Shown: piece after piece, positions 27,001 to 32,547 of the stretch
Numbering within the stretch: the stretch's first letter is position 1
How the letters are laid out: the number at the start of each line of letters is the position of its first letter
From: Ecdyonurus torrentis
Taxonomy: Eukaryota; Arthropoda; Insecta; Ephemeroptera; Heptageniidae
Direction: 5' to 3'
DNA: 64,000 nucleotides
NCBI GenBank assembly: GCA_949318235.1
Contig: OX439132.1
Span: 21,592,217 to 21,656,216, forward strand
The notes under the pieces: model-generated
What the model was told of the DNA's origin: nothing
Seen by the model: only the letters and a program-made list of their open reading frames with translations
The model's database searches: none
Made by a program: the position numbers and the translations under genes

Positions 27001-30000
27001 ACTTGGACACACTGTCAAGGCAAGAAGAAAAGGCCAAACTAAGACAGGAACATACTGCGCAACAAAGAAAGTTGCAGCAACAAAATCTGGAAAAACAGCA
27101 AAGACTCGATGAACAGAAACAACTAGAGTTAGCGAGACTAAAAAAGGAGGAAGAAATGAAACAACAGCTTAAGTTACAGGAAGAAAAAGAAAGAAGAGAA
27201 AAGATGAGGCAACAGAAATTACTGGAAGAGCAAAGGCGACAAGAAGAGCTTAAGCGTCAGGAGGAAGCTAAGAGAGAGAAGATTCAGGAAGAAAAAGAAA
27301 AACAGCGCAGATTGCTAGAGGAACAAAGGCTTAAAGAGGAGGAAAGGATAAGAAAGATTCAGGAGGAAGAAAAGGAACGCAGGCGCCAAGAAGAAGAGCG
27401 TAGGCTTAAAGAGGAAGAAAGGATTAGAAAGATTCAGGAGGAGGAGAAAGAACGCAGACTTAAAGAAGAACGAGAAAAACAGCGCAGATTGCTGGAAGAG
27501 CGTAGGCGTAAAGAGGAGGAAAGGATAAGAAAGATTCAGGAGGAAGAGAGAGAACGCAGACGTCAAGAAGAAAAAGAAAGACAGCGCAGAATTCAAGAAG
27601 AAAAAGAAAAACAGCGCAAAATTCAAGAAGAAAAAGAGAAGCAGCGCAGAATTCTAGAAGAAAAAGAAAAACAGCGCAGGCTTGAGGAAGAAAAAGAAAA
27701 ACAGTGCAGATTGCTGGAGGAGCAAAGGCTTAAAGAGGAGGAAAGGATTAGAAAGCTTCAGGAGGAAGAGAGAGAACGTAAAAGGAAAGAAGAAGAAAGG
27801 CGGCAAGAGGCATTGCGTCTACAGGAAGAAGCAAGAAAGAAAAAGTTAGAGGAGGAGAGGCAACGCAAGAAACAGCTTGAAGAAGAGGAAAGGCTTAAAG
27901 AGGCAGAGAGAAGAAAGAAACAAGAGGAAGAAGCTAAAAGATTAAAACAGATAGAGGAAGAGGTGAGAAGACAAAAACAGTTGGAGGAAGAGGCAAGAAG
28001 ACAAAAACAGTTGGAGGAAGAGGCAAGAAGACAGAAACAGTTACAGGAAGAGGCAAGAAGACAAAGACAGAAAGAAGAAGAGGCGAGAAGACAAAAACAG
28101 ATAGAGGAAGAGGCAAGAAGACAAAAACAGATAGAGGAAGAGGCGAGAAGACAAAAACAGATAGAGGAAGAGGCAAGAAGACAAAAACAGATAGAGGAAG
28201 AGGCGAGAAGAAAAAAACAGTTGGAGGAAGAAGCAAAAAGGCAAAAGCAGATGGAGGAATTACGAGCAGCAGTCGAGAGAAAGCAGGAGGAGCTTAGGCT
28301 TAAAGAAGAACAAAGACTCCTAGATGAAGCCAGACATAAAAAAATGCTGGAAGAATTACGAGCCCAGGAGGAGGCAAGGCAAGAACAGTTGAGACTGAAG
28401 GAGGAAGAATTAAAACGGAAGGAAGAGAAGTTGAAACGCCAAGAAGAGTTGCGACAGAGGGAGGATGAGTTAAGACGCCAGGAAGAGTTGAGACAAAAAG
28501 AACAGGAGAGACAACAAAAGATTGCAGAAGATCTGAAACGCCAGGAGGAATTAAAACGTAAAAAGATAATAGAGGAGGAAGAAATGCTGAAAAAACACCG
28601 CCAAGAGCAGGCAGAACAGGCCAAAAAGTTAGAGGAACAGAAACGTCAAATTGAGCAACAACGTCAAACTATTTTGCAACATGAACAGCAAATGGTTCAT
28701 CAAAGACAGCAATCAAATGCACTAAATATGCACCATCATGCTGACAATGCACTCATGAATTATTCCTCTAGAGAAGAAAACAGATCAAGTAGTAGAGACC
28801 CTGTGGTTACCAACATTGTAGCTGACTCTTTGAGCATTCCTGCAGTGTCGCCCCTAACTGTGCAACCACTTAGAGCTCACATCCGCTGTAGTTCACCAAC
28901 AAGACAAGAACCTGCCCTTTACTCTAACAACCCTTATGGGTCAACCAGTACACATCAAGACACCAATATTCCTTCTTTCCCAGATGATGACCTTATTGGG
29001 GATGGAAGTCAGATTACCTTTGACTCTTCAAATGACAATGTAATGTATGATATCTTCATGGCGCCTTTAGCCCATGAACCGTTACTCATACCTGCTGCAC
29101 GGGATCTCCAAACTGAAAATTGTGATGTTGATTCTCCTGCTATGGAACCTATGGATCTTCATGACTATCAAACCTTCCACTACTTGCGAATGTGTAACAA
29201 TGACATTGACCTCAATGAGCAGTTCTGGAATAAGCCAGGGCTAGTATGGGACAGTACTATGAGTAGTGAATATCAGATCCCAGAACCTTTTCCAATGGAC
29301 ATCTTTACTGATGATTCTGCTACTTCAGCAACTCCTGATGAAACTTTAAGAGGTAACAAGAGATCTAAGATCTCCAGTAATGGTAGCACTGCAAGTAACG
29401 AAGCTAGTTTCAATTTCGCCAGTACTTCAAGTACTCCTGAGAGCACAGTGTCCTCAAGAATTCAAGATCAAGAAGTAGTGAAAAATAACAACAATAAGAC
29501 TAATAACAGACCTCCAGCTGGCAAAGGTTTAAGAAATCATAGTTCAATTAATAAGCAGCAAACTATCAGTACTAATGATAATAACAGTAATAATGTTGCT
29601 GCTCCCAATCCAGTGTCTAGTGTCAATCCCGTTGTTTCTCTTACACCTAGAGATTCTTTGGCAGATTCTATAGATTCAGTTGCTAAGGGTTGTGGCAGTT
29701 CAAGTGTAGAAGTTTCAAGACCTGCAAGCAGAGGTATGTTAGAACAAACTAGGCGTCTTGCTAAATTTAAACAATATCGTGAGGCTTTGTTTAAATATGC
29801 TATTGCTAATAATATGTTTTTCCCAGTCAATCATCCTAGAGCTCATGAAAATAAAATCATATTTCACAGATTACTCATGCACCAGATTAATAAAAATGCT
29901 GCTTTTCATAATGCTAGACGTGCCAGACGTGCCACCCATCCTGTTGCTAATCCAAATGTTGCCACTCCCAATGTAGCTCCTCTTAATGTTATTTCATGTA

Positions 30001-31058
30001 CAGCAACTACTGATGTTGCCAACCCCATTGCAGTAATTGCTCCTGAAATGAGTGCTCTTACTCTGACCAGGCCTGATCCCCCAGCTACTCCATTTAGAAT
30101 GCCTCCTCCTCCCCCACCCTTACAAAATAATAATTGTGAATCAAATCATACAGCTGCCTATTGTCCTAACCCCCAAACTTGCCAATTCTTGTATAAATTG
30201 GTTGGCACGGATAATGTAGGTAATGTAGATGATGAAATTCGTAAGAAAGTTGAAGAAGCTATCAAGACGCTTGAAGACGAGCCTGGCTTCTTATTGGCTG
30301 TACAAAGGCATAACGATCATTTCTTGCCTTTGAAAAAACGCAAGCAAGCTATAACTGTTATTGCTCAGCCAATAACAAATGAAAATAGCAGCAATAACTT
30401 AAATAGTACTGTATCAGCACAGGCAGCTACTCCCCTTCCTTCCACATCTGAACCCCCTTCTCAACAGGAATGTTACCCACCTACTTTGATGATATCTATT
30501 GCAGAGCTGGAAGCCACTGTTAAGAAGCAAGTGCCAACTAGCAGTGACTATCAGCTCTCGCAGCTAGATACTCAACCCATGTACCAGCCTAACATTCCTA
30601 TTGCTCCTAAGACAAACCAAACTATGAATTGTGTACCCAATGTGGCCCCTCCTGCGCCACTAAAGGTACCAATTGTACCTCCAGTGGCAAGAGAGACCAC
30701 CACTAGGTACCCTAAACCCATACTACCTCAATATCCTAATAACGCTGCCTATTCTCAAGTAAATTTTGAACGCCAAAGGTCTCCTGATTCACAAATTCAA
30801 GTAGCTCTTCAATACAAAAAGCCTGAAGTTACAAGACGAGACATGTACAATTCTGGTAGCTCAGTTCTTGATTCAAGGCCTTTGGCTGTGGACTATAGTA
30901 ACCACAACAGTAGTATGTACCAGCCTGTTAGTGAGCCTTCTGCTCAAAACAACCAGTCAATCAGGCAGGCAAGCAAGACTGACAGGAATTCAAGAAAAAG
31001 AAGCAGCAAGACTGAAGATGAAGATGGAAAGAAGAGGCAGAGGGGAAGAAAAAAATAA
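8028..31058 (+). CDS. Large unrecognised nuclear-type protein, nine coding exons, predicted 2,588 aa
   Basis: I do not recognise this protein. The exons are 8028-8106, 14666-14924, 15564-15681, 17462-17541, 20364-20428, 21759-21846, 22291-22561, 22666-22803 and 24390-31058. All borders have GT-AG consensus and every phase joins without a stop. Translation starts MALALEGRLSGLQDGYQT. An alternative first donor at 8101, six bases upstream, keeps the same phase. Residues 1 to about 366, encoded by the small exons, look globular and helical, for example KVKKCLHEAIVYFHFSYQDI and MLYVRLLLAFKLWKGLIREA. The rest is low-complexity and is described under the last exon. Lys clusters resembling nuclear localisation signals suggest a nuclear protein; this is inference. 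The introns are packed with transposons. The gene lies head-to-head with NOP56. The last exon's TAA at 31056-31058 is the natural end, but exons downstream may give other C-termini. Confidence 0.85.
9030..10056. repeat. Inverted repeat pair AGAGTCCCCTCCACCT
   Basis: CAGAGTCCCCTCCACCT near 9030, followed by CAGGTCTGAG, recurs in reverse complement at 10021-10056. A third, partial version (GCAGAGTCCCCTCCAGG, itself partly palindromic) is at 11504-11536. The pair may be the ends of an old 1-kb element that now holds the hAT insertion at 9072. No gene is seen between the arms. Confidence 0.5.
9072..9328. mobile_element. hAT-type MITE with 8-bp target duplication CCGCGTCA
   Basis: Inverted ends CAGCGTTGCCAG and CTGGCAACGCTG are flanked by an exact 8-bp duplication, CCGCGTCA (9064-9071 and 9329-9336), which is diagnostic of hAT-like insertion. 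Both ends carry clustered TGGCGC/GCGCCA hexamers, making this 257-bp element far more GC-rich than its surroundings. It has no coding capacity. It lies in intron 1 of the large gene. Confidence 0.92.
10057..12470. other. AT-rich intron 1 sequence
   Basis: No gene found. It holds T and A homopolymers (10329-10360, 11690-11711, 11965-11988), the partial AGAGTCCCCTCC repeat at 11504-11536 and an ATA repeat at about 12425-12444. Confidence 0.6.
12471..12605. repeat. 135-bp foldback with ATGTACACACGATTGT ends
   Basis: AATGTACACACGATTGT at the left and ACAATCGTGTGTACACAT at the right are inverted copies. The interior is AT-rich and non-coding. It is probably another MITE; no second copy was seen. 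Confidence 0.6.
12795..12900 (-). mobile_element. Possible retroelement 3' end
   Basis: On the minus strand the sequence reads through CCCCAATAAAGTATTTG into a TTG-repeat tail. This is the usual form of LINE/SINE 3' termini. No coding remnant is attached, so the call is weak. Confidence 0.35.
13290..13530 (+). pseudogene. Decayed duplicate of part of the large gene's last exon
   Basis: This intron 1 segment aligns base by base, on the same strand, with about 25825-26060 of the 6.7-kb exon. Shared stretches include CTGATCTCAAGTGAAA and ATGTCACCAAAGCAGGCTTC, with the intervening order conserved. Translation in the matching frame begins like the parent (LEVHATLISSE) and then meets stops and a small deletion, so it is a broken fragment. 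It covers only about 240 bases and has no introns or flanking homology that I can see. Either a partial DNA duplication or a truncated processed copy would explain it. Confidence 0.85.
13531..14665. other. AT-rich end of intron 1
   Basis: Nothing recognisable apart from a C run at 14211-14225 and simple AT-rich sequence. It ends in the acceptor TGTTTCAG at 14658-14665. Confidence 0.6.
14971..15258. mobile_element. Foldback MITE with ATCAAAG...AACAAGCTC ends, copy 1
   Basis: Inverted arms: AACTAACAAGCTCTTTCCCA with TGAAATCTGTAGCTAGGTG on the left, and CACCTAGCTACAGACTTCA with TGTGCTTGTTGGTTT on the right. The outer ATCAAAG and CTTTGAT match as well. A related copy lies at 18471-18656. It sits in intron 2 of the large gene, right after the donor. 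Confidence 0.75.
15721..16982. mobile_element. 1.26-kb inverted-repeat DNA transposon, ends CAGGGTTGGGCAGTAGAATC
   Basis: Left end CAGGATTGGGCAGTAGAATC and right end GATTCTACTGCCCAACCCTG are inverted repeats whose homology runs inward for about 175 bases on each side. TA lies outside both ends. The left arm is split by a TTAA-flanked element (15859-16175), while the right arm keeps the unsplit site at 16841-16844. The interior (16230-16800) is not open and gives no transposase I can name. It lies in intron 3 of the large gene. Confidence 0.8.
15859..16175. mobile_element. TTAA-flanked palindromic MITE, family AGGCGTAGAACACC, copy 1
   Basis: TTAA at both borders (15859-15862, 16172-16175) encloses a near-perfect inverted repeat. 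Ends are AGACGTAGAACACCTTGAAC and its complement; the centre is GC-rich (GTTTCCGCGCGCGTGGACC). Other copies are at 17006, 20520 and 60550. Purine-first termini with a TTAA target fit Kolobok better than piggyBac, whose ends usually start with pyrimidines. It is non-coding and nested in the element 15721-16982. Confidence 0.88.
17006..17271. mobile_element. TTAA-flanked palindromic MITE, family AGGCGTAGAACACC, copy 2 (degraded)
   Basis: The left end TTAAAGGCGTAGAACACC is intact; the right end has lost most of its distal arm and closes at GGTGTTTTAA. The centre differs from copies 1 and 3 (GACGTCACAGCTCGCC and its complement), a subfamily difference. It starts 24 bases after the right end of the 15721-16982 element. 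Confidence 0.82.
17563..18241. mobile_element. TTAA-flanked element, family GGTACTACTTTAGGGTAG, copy 1
   Basis: TTAA borders at 17563-17566 and 18238-18241 with ends GGTACTACTTTAGGGTAG and CTACCCTAAAGTAGTACC. It is 679 bp and non-coding. The interior is largely inverted-repetitive. The second copy, in the opposite orientation, is at 33812-34914. An internal TTAA near 17822 here is the unfilled version of the site that holds another insertion in copy 2. Confidence 0.88.
18471..18656. mobile_element. Foldback MITE, AACAAGCTC family, copy 2
   Basis: AAACCAACAAGCTCCTTACC and ACAATGAAGTC on the left pair with GACTTCATTGTAACTGACTA on the right. This matches the element at 14971-15258. A GTT repeat at about 18559-18578 has expanded inside. 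It abuts the next element at 18655. Confidence 0.65.
18655..19166. mobile_element. Long foldback, CTAATAAAGGAACAACTG family, copy 2
   Basis: Outer ends CTAATAAAGTAACAACTGTT and AATAGTTGGTTCCTTTAATAG are inverted copies and match the short element at 5505. Arms include TTATCCATGAATTAGACACC and its complement, and CACGCATCTGACGTCACAATG and its relative. It is non-coding; the centre is around 18940. Confidence 0.75.
19268..19459. mobile_element. MITE with TAGTTATCGGCAG ends, copy 2
   Basis: ACTAGTTATCGGCAG on the left and GCCGATAACTAGT on the right, 192 bp, non-coding. An internal CTGCCGATAATTG near 19428 repeats the end motif, as in the copy at 1836-2072. Confidence 0.7.
19462..20016. repeat. 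555-bp foldback palindrome
   Basis: AATAGACAACTTGCATGC on the left and GCATGCAAGTTGTCTATT on the right bound two long arms that remain alignable through GTATATAAAACATCTTGAAA and GAGTTCGCAGCAACT to a short AT-rich centre near 19735. It starts two bases after the preceding MITE. It is non-coding. Confidence 0.8.
20520..20834. mobile_element. TTAA-flanked palindromic MITE, family AGGCGTAGAACACC, copy 3
   Basis: Very similar to copy 1 through arms and centre (CCGCGCGTGTGGACCAGGCG). The left TTAA is at 20520-20523; the right border has mutated to TTTTAG. It lies in intron 5 of the large gene, 92 bases after exon 5. Confidence 0.85.
20870..21758. other. Remaining intron 5 sequence
   Basis: AT-rich, with a T run at about 21220-21246. 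Short open frames on the minus strand have no recognisable family and no splice context. It ends in the acceptor GGTTTGCAG. Confidence 0.55.
21924..21969. repeat. 46-bp perfect-ended hairpin TTAACCTCAGA...TCTGAGGTTAA
   Basis: TTAACCTCAGACGTGGCA and TGCCACATCTGAGGTTAA pair with one mismatch across a short T-rich loop. Its right TTAA is also the left border of the next element (21966). It may be a minimal TTAA-flanked palindrome or a processed end of one. Confidence 0.65.
21966..22160. mobile_element. TTAA-flanked MITE, family GTATTGTTCACACG, copy 1
   Basis: TTAA borders with ends GTATTATTCACACGATGCG and the complementary CATATGAATAATAC. The centre is an inverted AATGGAGCTGTTCACA/TGTGAACGGCTATT pair around ATTTTCAAAAACAAAGTG. 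A second copy, at 37956-38181, has the same centre. It lies in intron 6 of the large gene. Confidence 0.8.
22804..24389. other. Intron 8 of the large gene
   Basis: AT-rich, with a T run at 23994-24027 and A-rich tracts near 23927-23960. No element or exon is recognised. It ends in TTTTCAG at 24383-24389. Confidence 0.6.
24390..31058 (+). CDS. Giant terminal exon of the large gene: Lys-, Pro-, Ser-rich regions and a long charged helix
   Basis: A single 6,669-base open exon codes residues 367-2588. Visible regions, with residues in the assembled protein, are as follows. Lys clusters PKKKRK and PKKKKKKKK fall at about 457-524. Poly-proline runs are at about 765-805, followed by EEEEE. A Ser/Pro-rich, SR-like stretch at about 917-1175 includes SPRSSPSSHRTSSRSPRRSS and an exact 39-base tandem duplication near 26402-26479. 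A continuous Glu/Lys/Arg/Gln helix at about 1237-1810, nearly 570 residues, would be a single-alpha-helix or coiled coil. An acidic, Asn/Ser-rich middle follows. A conserved-looking segment, LEQTRRLAKFKQYREALFKY, is near 2150. The basic C-terminus is KKRQRGRKK. The composition suggests a nuclear scaffold or RNA-processing factor, which is inference. A strong phase-1 donor, GAG|GTATGT at 29733/29734, could give a shorter alternative exon. Confidence 0.85.
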   Translation, partial: GDTSSSLLNDIWSSLSIEALGDRSIVKEATPVSTVTPVVVPSTIEPSPSCSSDIASCSTSASTSAVTTVSPGTASLLAKLKGEKSPSKEESPKKKRKCSSPDDAESPKKKKKKKKNITAEKAELKKKGQKKKSGNKQGETGENAGKKKKKKSAIVKEEKADSPNPAEEKTQAEGSSKVPEAVSTVEKPVVTTVDETPTVHTKPMLSVAPLTNLMKPSVSVPTAVKPSALMTPSPMIPSLMSSMLPSMTPTINSVPKASVAPVTEPPQIGTNNVSRPPQLAMIPTQINNCLPPPLANLTVPPPTLTGPHLPSLLGTPIGPPISATMPTLTGAPIVANLSVPPPLARFNVPPPSLMPSPPIECNPDAEDIQKRALQIKQEKIDNPTIGCTDYSKPIPTSLLLLPPPPPPDDPRPPTPPPPPLPQTQPQPPPPPPPDEEEEEDRFSLCSKTLAKLLPLKQERKPHQIASTPKLRLCTDSLITTENPIDTKSKVLEVHATLISSENPVVIAKQPIPILKTSKSRHAAILNTVSAAPETNPVERSTECMSPKQASTNRHSSSHTPAMTRHNSCSSMSSHHSLILVCHAASASPPSSASPSSSGSACHSAVSPKYNSSSLSQSSGTTCHTSVASPRYSSSSPHPAASPSYTSSSSPPSYASPQHNTRSTSSHHSSSSPHPAASPRHTSSSPHPAASPRHTSSSDFTSMKSPRRRSSTDMKSPVENVCSSPVYTSLKSPTYIPSSPMRSPSHTMKSPSYQSAAAQMKSMSPSAHRSSSSPSPVRTSPRSSPSSHRTSSRSPRRSSPSPVRSSKHATSQPLTQLHILQQLHPVQKKDQIKSEAKEVPELDNRMTNSAEINLKQNEVKPVISSVPSQKVHLDTLSRQEEKAKLRQEHTAQQRKLQQQNLEKQQRLDEQKQLELARLKKEEEMKQQLKLQEEKERREKMRQQKLLEEQRRQEELKRQEEAKREKIQEEKEKQRRLLEEQRLKEEERIRKIQEEEKERRRQEEERRLKEEERIRKIQEEEKERRLKEEREKQRRLLEERRRKEEERIRKIQEEERERRRQEEKERQRRIQEEKEKQRKIQEEKEKQRRILEEKEKQRRLEEEKEKQCRLLEEQRLKEEERIRKLQEEERERKRKEEERRQEALRLQEEARKKKLEEERQRKKQLEEEERLKEAERRKKQEEEAKRLKQIEEEVRRQKQLEEEARRQKQLEEEARRQKQLQEEARRQRQKEEEARRQKQIEEEARRQKQIEEEARRQKQIEEEARRQKQIEEEARRKKQLEEEAKRQKQMEELRAAVERKQEELRLKEEQRLLDEARHKKMLEELRAQEEARQEQLRLKEEELKRKEEKLKRQEELRQREDELRRQEELRQKEQERQQKIAEDLKRQEELKRKKIIEEEEMLKKHRQEQAEQAKKLEEQKRQIEQQRQTILQHEQQMVHQRQQSNALNMHHHADNALMNYSSREENRSSSRDPVVTNIVADSLSIPAVSPLTVQPLRAHIRCSSPTRQEPALYSNNPYGSTSTHQDTNIPSFPDDDLIGDGSQITFDSSNDNVMYDIFMAPLAHEPLLIPAARDLQTENCDVDSPAMEPMDLHDYQTFHYLRMCNNDIDLNEQFWNKPGLVWDSTMSSEYQIPEPFPMDIFTDDSATSATPDETLRGNKRSKISSNGSTASNEASFNFASTSSTPESTVSSRIQDQEVVKNNNNKTNNRPPAGKGLRNHSSINKQQTISTNDNNSNNVAAPNPVSSVNPVVSLTPRDSLADSIDSVAKGCGSSSVEVSRPASRGMLEQTRRLAKFKQYREALFKYAIANNMFFPVNHPRAHENKIIFHRLLMHQINKNAAFHNARRARRATHPVANPNVATPNVAPLNVISCTATTDVANPIAVIAPEMSALTLTRPDPPATPFRMPPPPPPLQNNNCESNHTAAYCPNPQTCQFLYKLVGTDNVGNVDDEIRKKVEEAIKTLEDEPGFLLAVQRHNDHFLPLKKRKQAITVIAQPITNENSSNNLNSTVSAQAATPLPSTSEPPSQQECYPPTLMISIAELEATVKKQVPTSSDYQLSQLDTQPMYQPNIPIAPKTNQTMNCVPNVAPPAPLKVPIVPPVARETTTRYPKPILPQYPNNAAYSQVNFERQRSPDSQIQVALQYKKPEVTRRDMYNSGSSVLDSRPLAVDYSNHNSSMYQPVSEPSAQNNQSIRQASKTDRNSRKRSSKTEDEDGKKRQRGRKK
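27940..28260 (+). repeat. 30-bp coding tandem repeat, EEEARRQKQI
   Basis: About ten consecutive 30-base units encode variants of EEEARRQK(Q)(I/L) within the charged helix. Units at 28080-28200 are almost identical, which points to recent expansion or homogenisation. The frame is kept, since the unit is ten codons. Confidence 0.9.
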
Positions 31059-32547
31059 AGAAAGAAATAATATTAAACTCTCTAATATTACAATATCTAT
31101 GCTCAAAATTCTTTCAAAGTTCTTGTAAGACTCAACATTGTGAGAAAATGTTAAGATCCATCAAATGCCTTACAAGCTACTTTTTCTTATGAAATGTATA
31201 AAATTTATAAAAAGAGGCATTTTAAAAAATTCTTAGTGATTCAAGTAATTTATATATGCATAAAACTTAGCAAAAGGTAATTTAACTCAATACTAGTAAA
31301 TATGATTAAAAAATTAACAGAACTTATTCCCCTGTTATCACATTTGGAATCTTTTTCAAGGTATTTTCAGATCTTAATATTTACGTTCATTGCTCTCCAA
31401 TTTATAATTTTTGAAAGAATTTTGAGTGTAGATTATATTTTTATTGATCTCAATATTTTTTTATCATTAAAACATGAATTTAAAACTAAGAAATACACAA
31501 AGAAAAAAACATAAGGAATATTCCATTGCGGTAATTACCAATTATTCAGTATTCATTGTATAACAGCTAATTTAATTTATTACTTTCAATATTTTTTACT
31601 ATTATCATTTATGAAATAAGAATGAATCTCTCTATTATTAATATTCAAATAAAATATAATTAAATAATAATAATAACGTAGATTTAAAAACAATTGAATA
31701 AAAATAAATAATATATTCATGAAAAAAATTAATATAAGTAGAAAAAGAAAGTAAGAAAAGAGAGAGGAAAAAAAAAAGAGAAAAAAAGGAATGTCATGAA
31801 ATATTGTTTGAAGAAGTTGAAGAGGGAAAAAAATTATATGAAAAGAAGGAAAAAAGAAAAAAGAAAAGGAAGAATATATTTAGTCAAAATATTATATTGA
31901 TGTTCACTTAATGTTGGTCCAATGGTTAAATTGATGTCTAATTTTAATCTCTTGTTGTCATTGATGTTGTGTGTGTGTGTGCCTTAACTCTTTTTACTAT
32001 CTCCACACAAAAATATTACATTTTGTTTTTCATATTATTAAATGCTCAACATATTTAATACTGCAGAAAAGATAAGTATATATTACTATTATATTATTAA
32101 AATGATGATTGCAAAAAGAAGACAAAAGAACTGAAGTAAGAAGAAAATATATGAGATTATTAGTATTAAATGTTGATAAAACTTTTCAAAATAATTGGCA
32201 AATTTAAATCTATTTTTTAAAAACTATATTATTCAATAATTTGCTATATTTTATTATTATTCAACTCTAAATATTTTAATTCACTTAAAAAAAATGGTGT
32301 GTCAAATTTGTATTATTTTCTTTTCAATTATACTAAAAGTTAACTCTTAATTACTTCATAAAAATATTTATTGTACAACTCATTTAATTTGGAGAAAAAA
32401 ATATATAATCTCAATACAATATGTTAACCACTTGATGTCATCAATGTTATCTGCACACGAAAAAAAAAAAAAAAAAAAAAAAAAAACCTATATAATACTA
32501 AAGTAGCGGTAGATGGGTGTTTTCTATGGTTATACGTGTTACCCCAG
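31059..32547. other. 3' UTR or intergenic region after the large exon
   Basis: A-rich and purine-rich (31735-31880), with a TG repeat near 31970 and an A run at 32460-32486. A consensus GTAAGA donor occurs at 31125 after the stop codon. AATAAA-like signals are frequent because of the composition, so I do not pick a poly(A) site. Confidence 0.5.

Noticed and set aside
27940..28260. Regular repeats that could look like a CRISPR array
   Set aside because: They are contiguous 30-base coding units with no spacers, inside an open reading frame of a eukaryotic gene.
27315..28624. Long minus-strand open frames rich in Ser, Leu, Phe and Cys
   Set aside because: They are antisense to the Glu/Lys/Arg-rich repeat of the large exon; such codons read in reverse give Ser/Leu/Phe and few stops.
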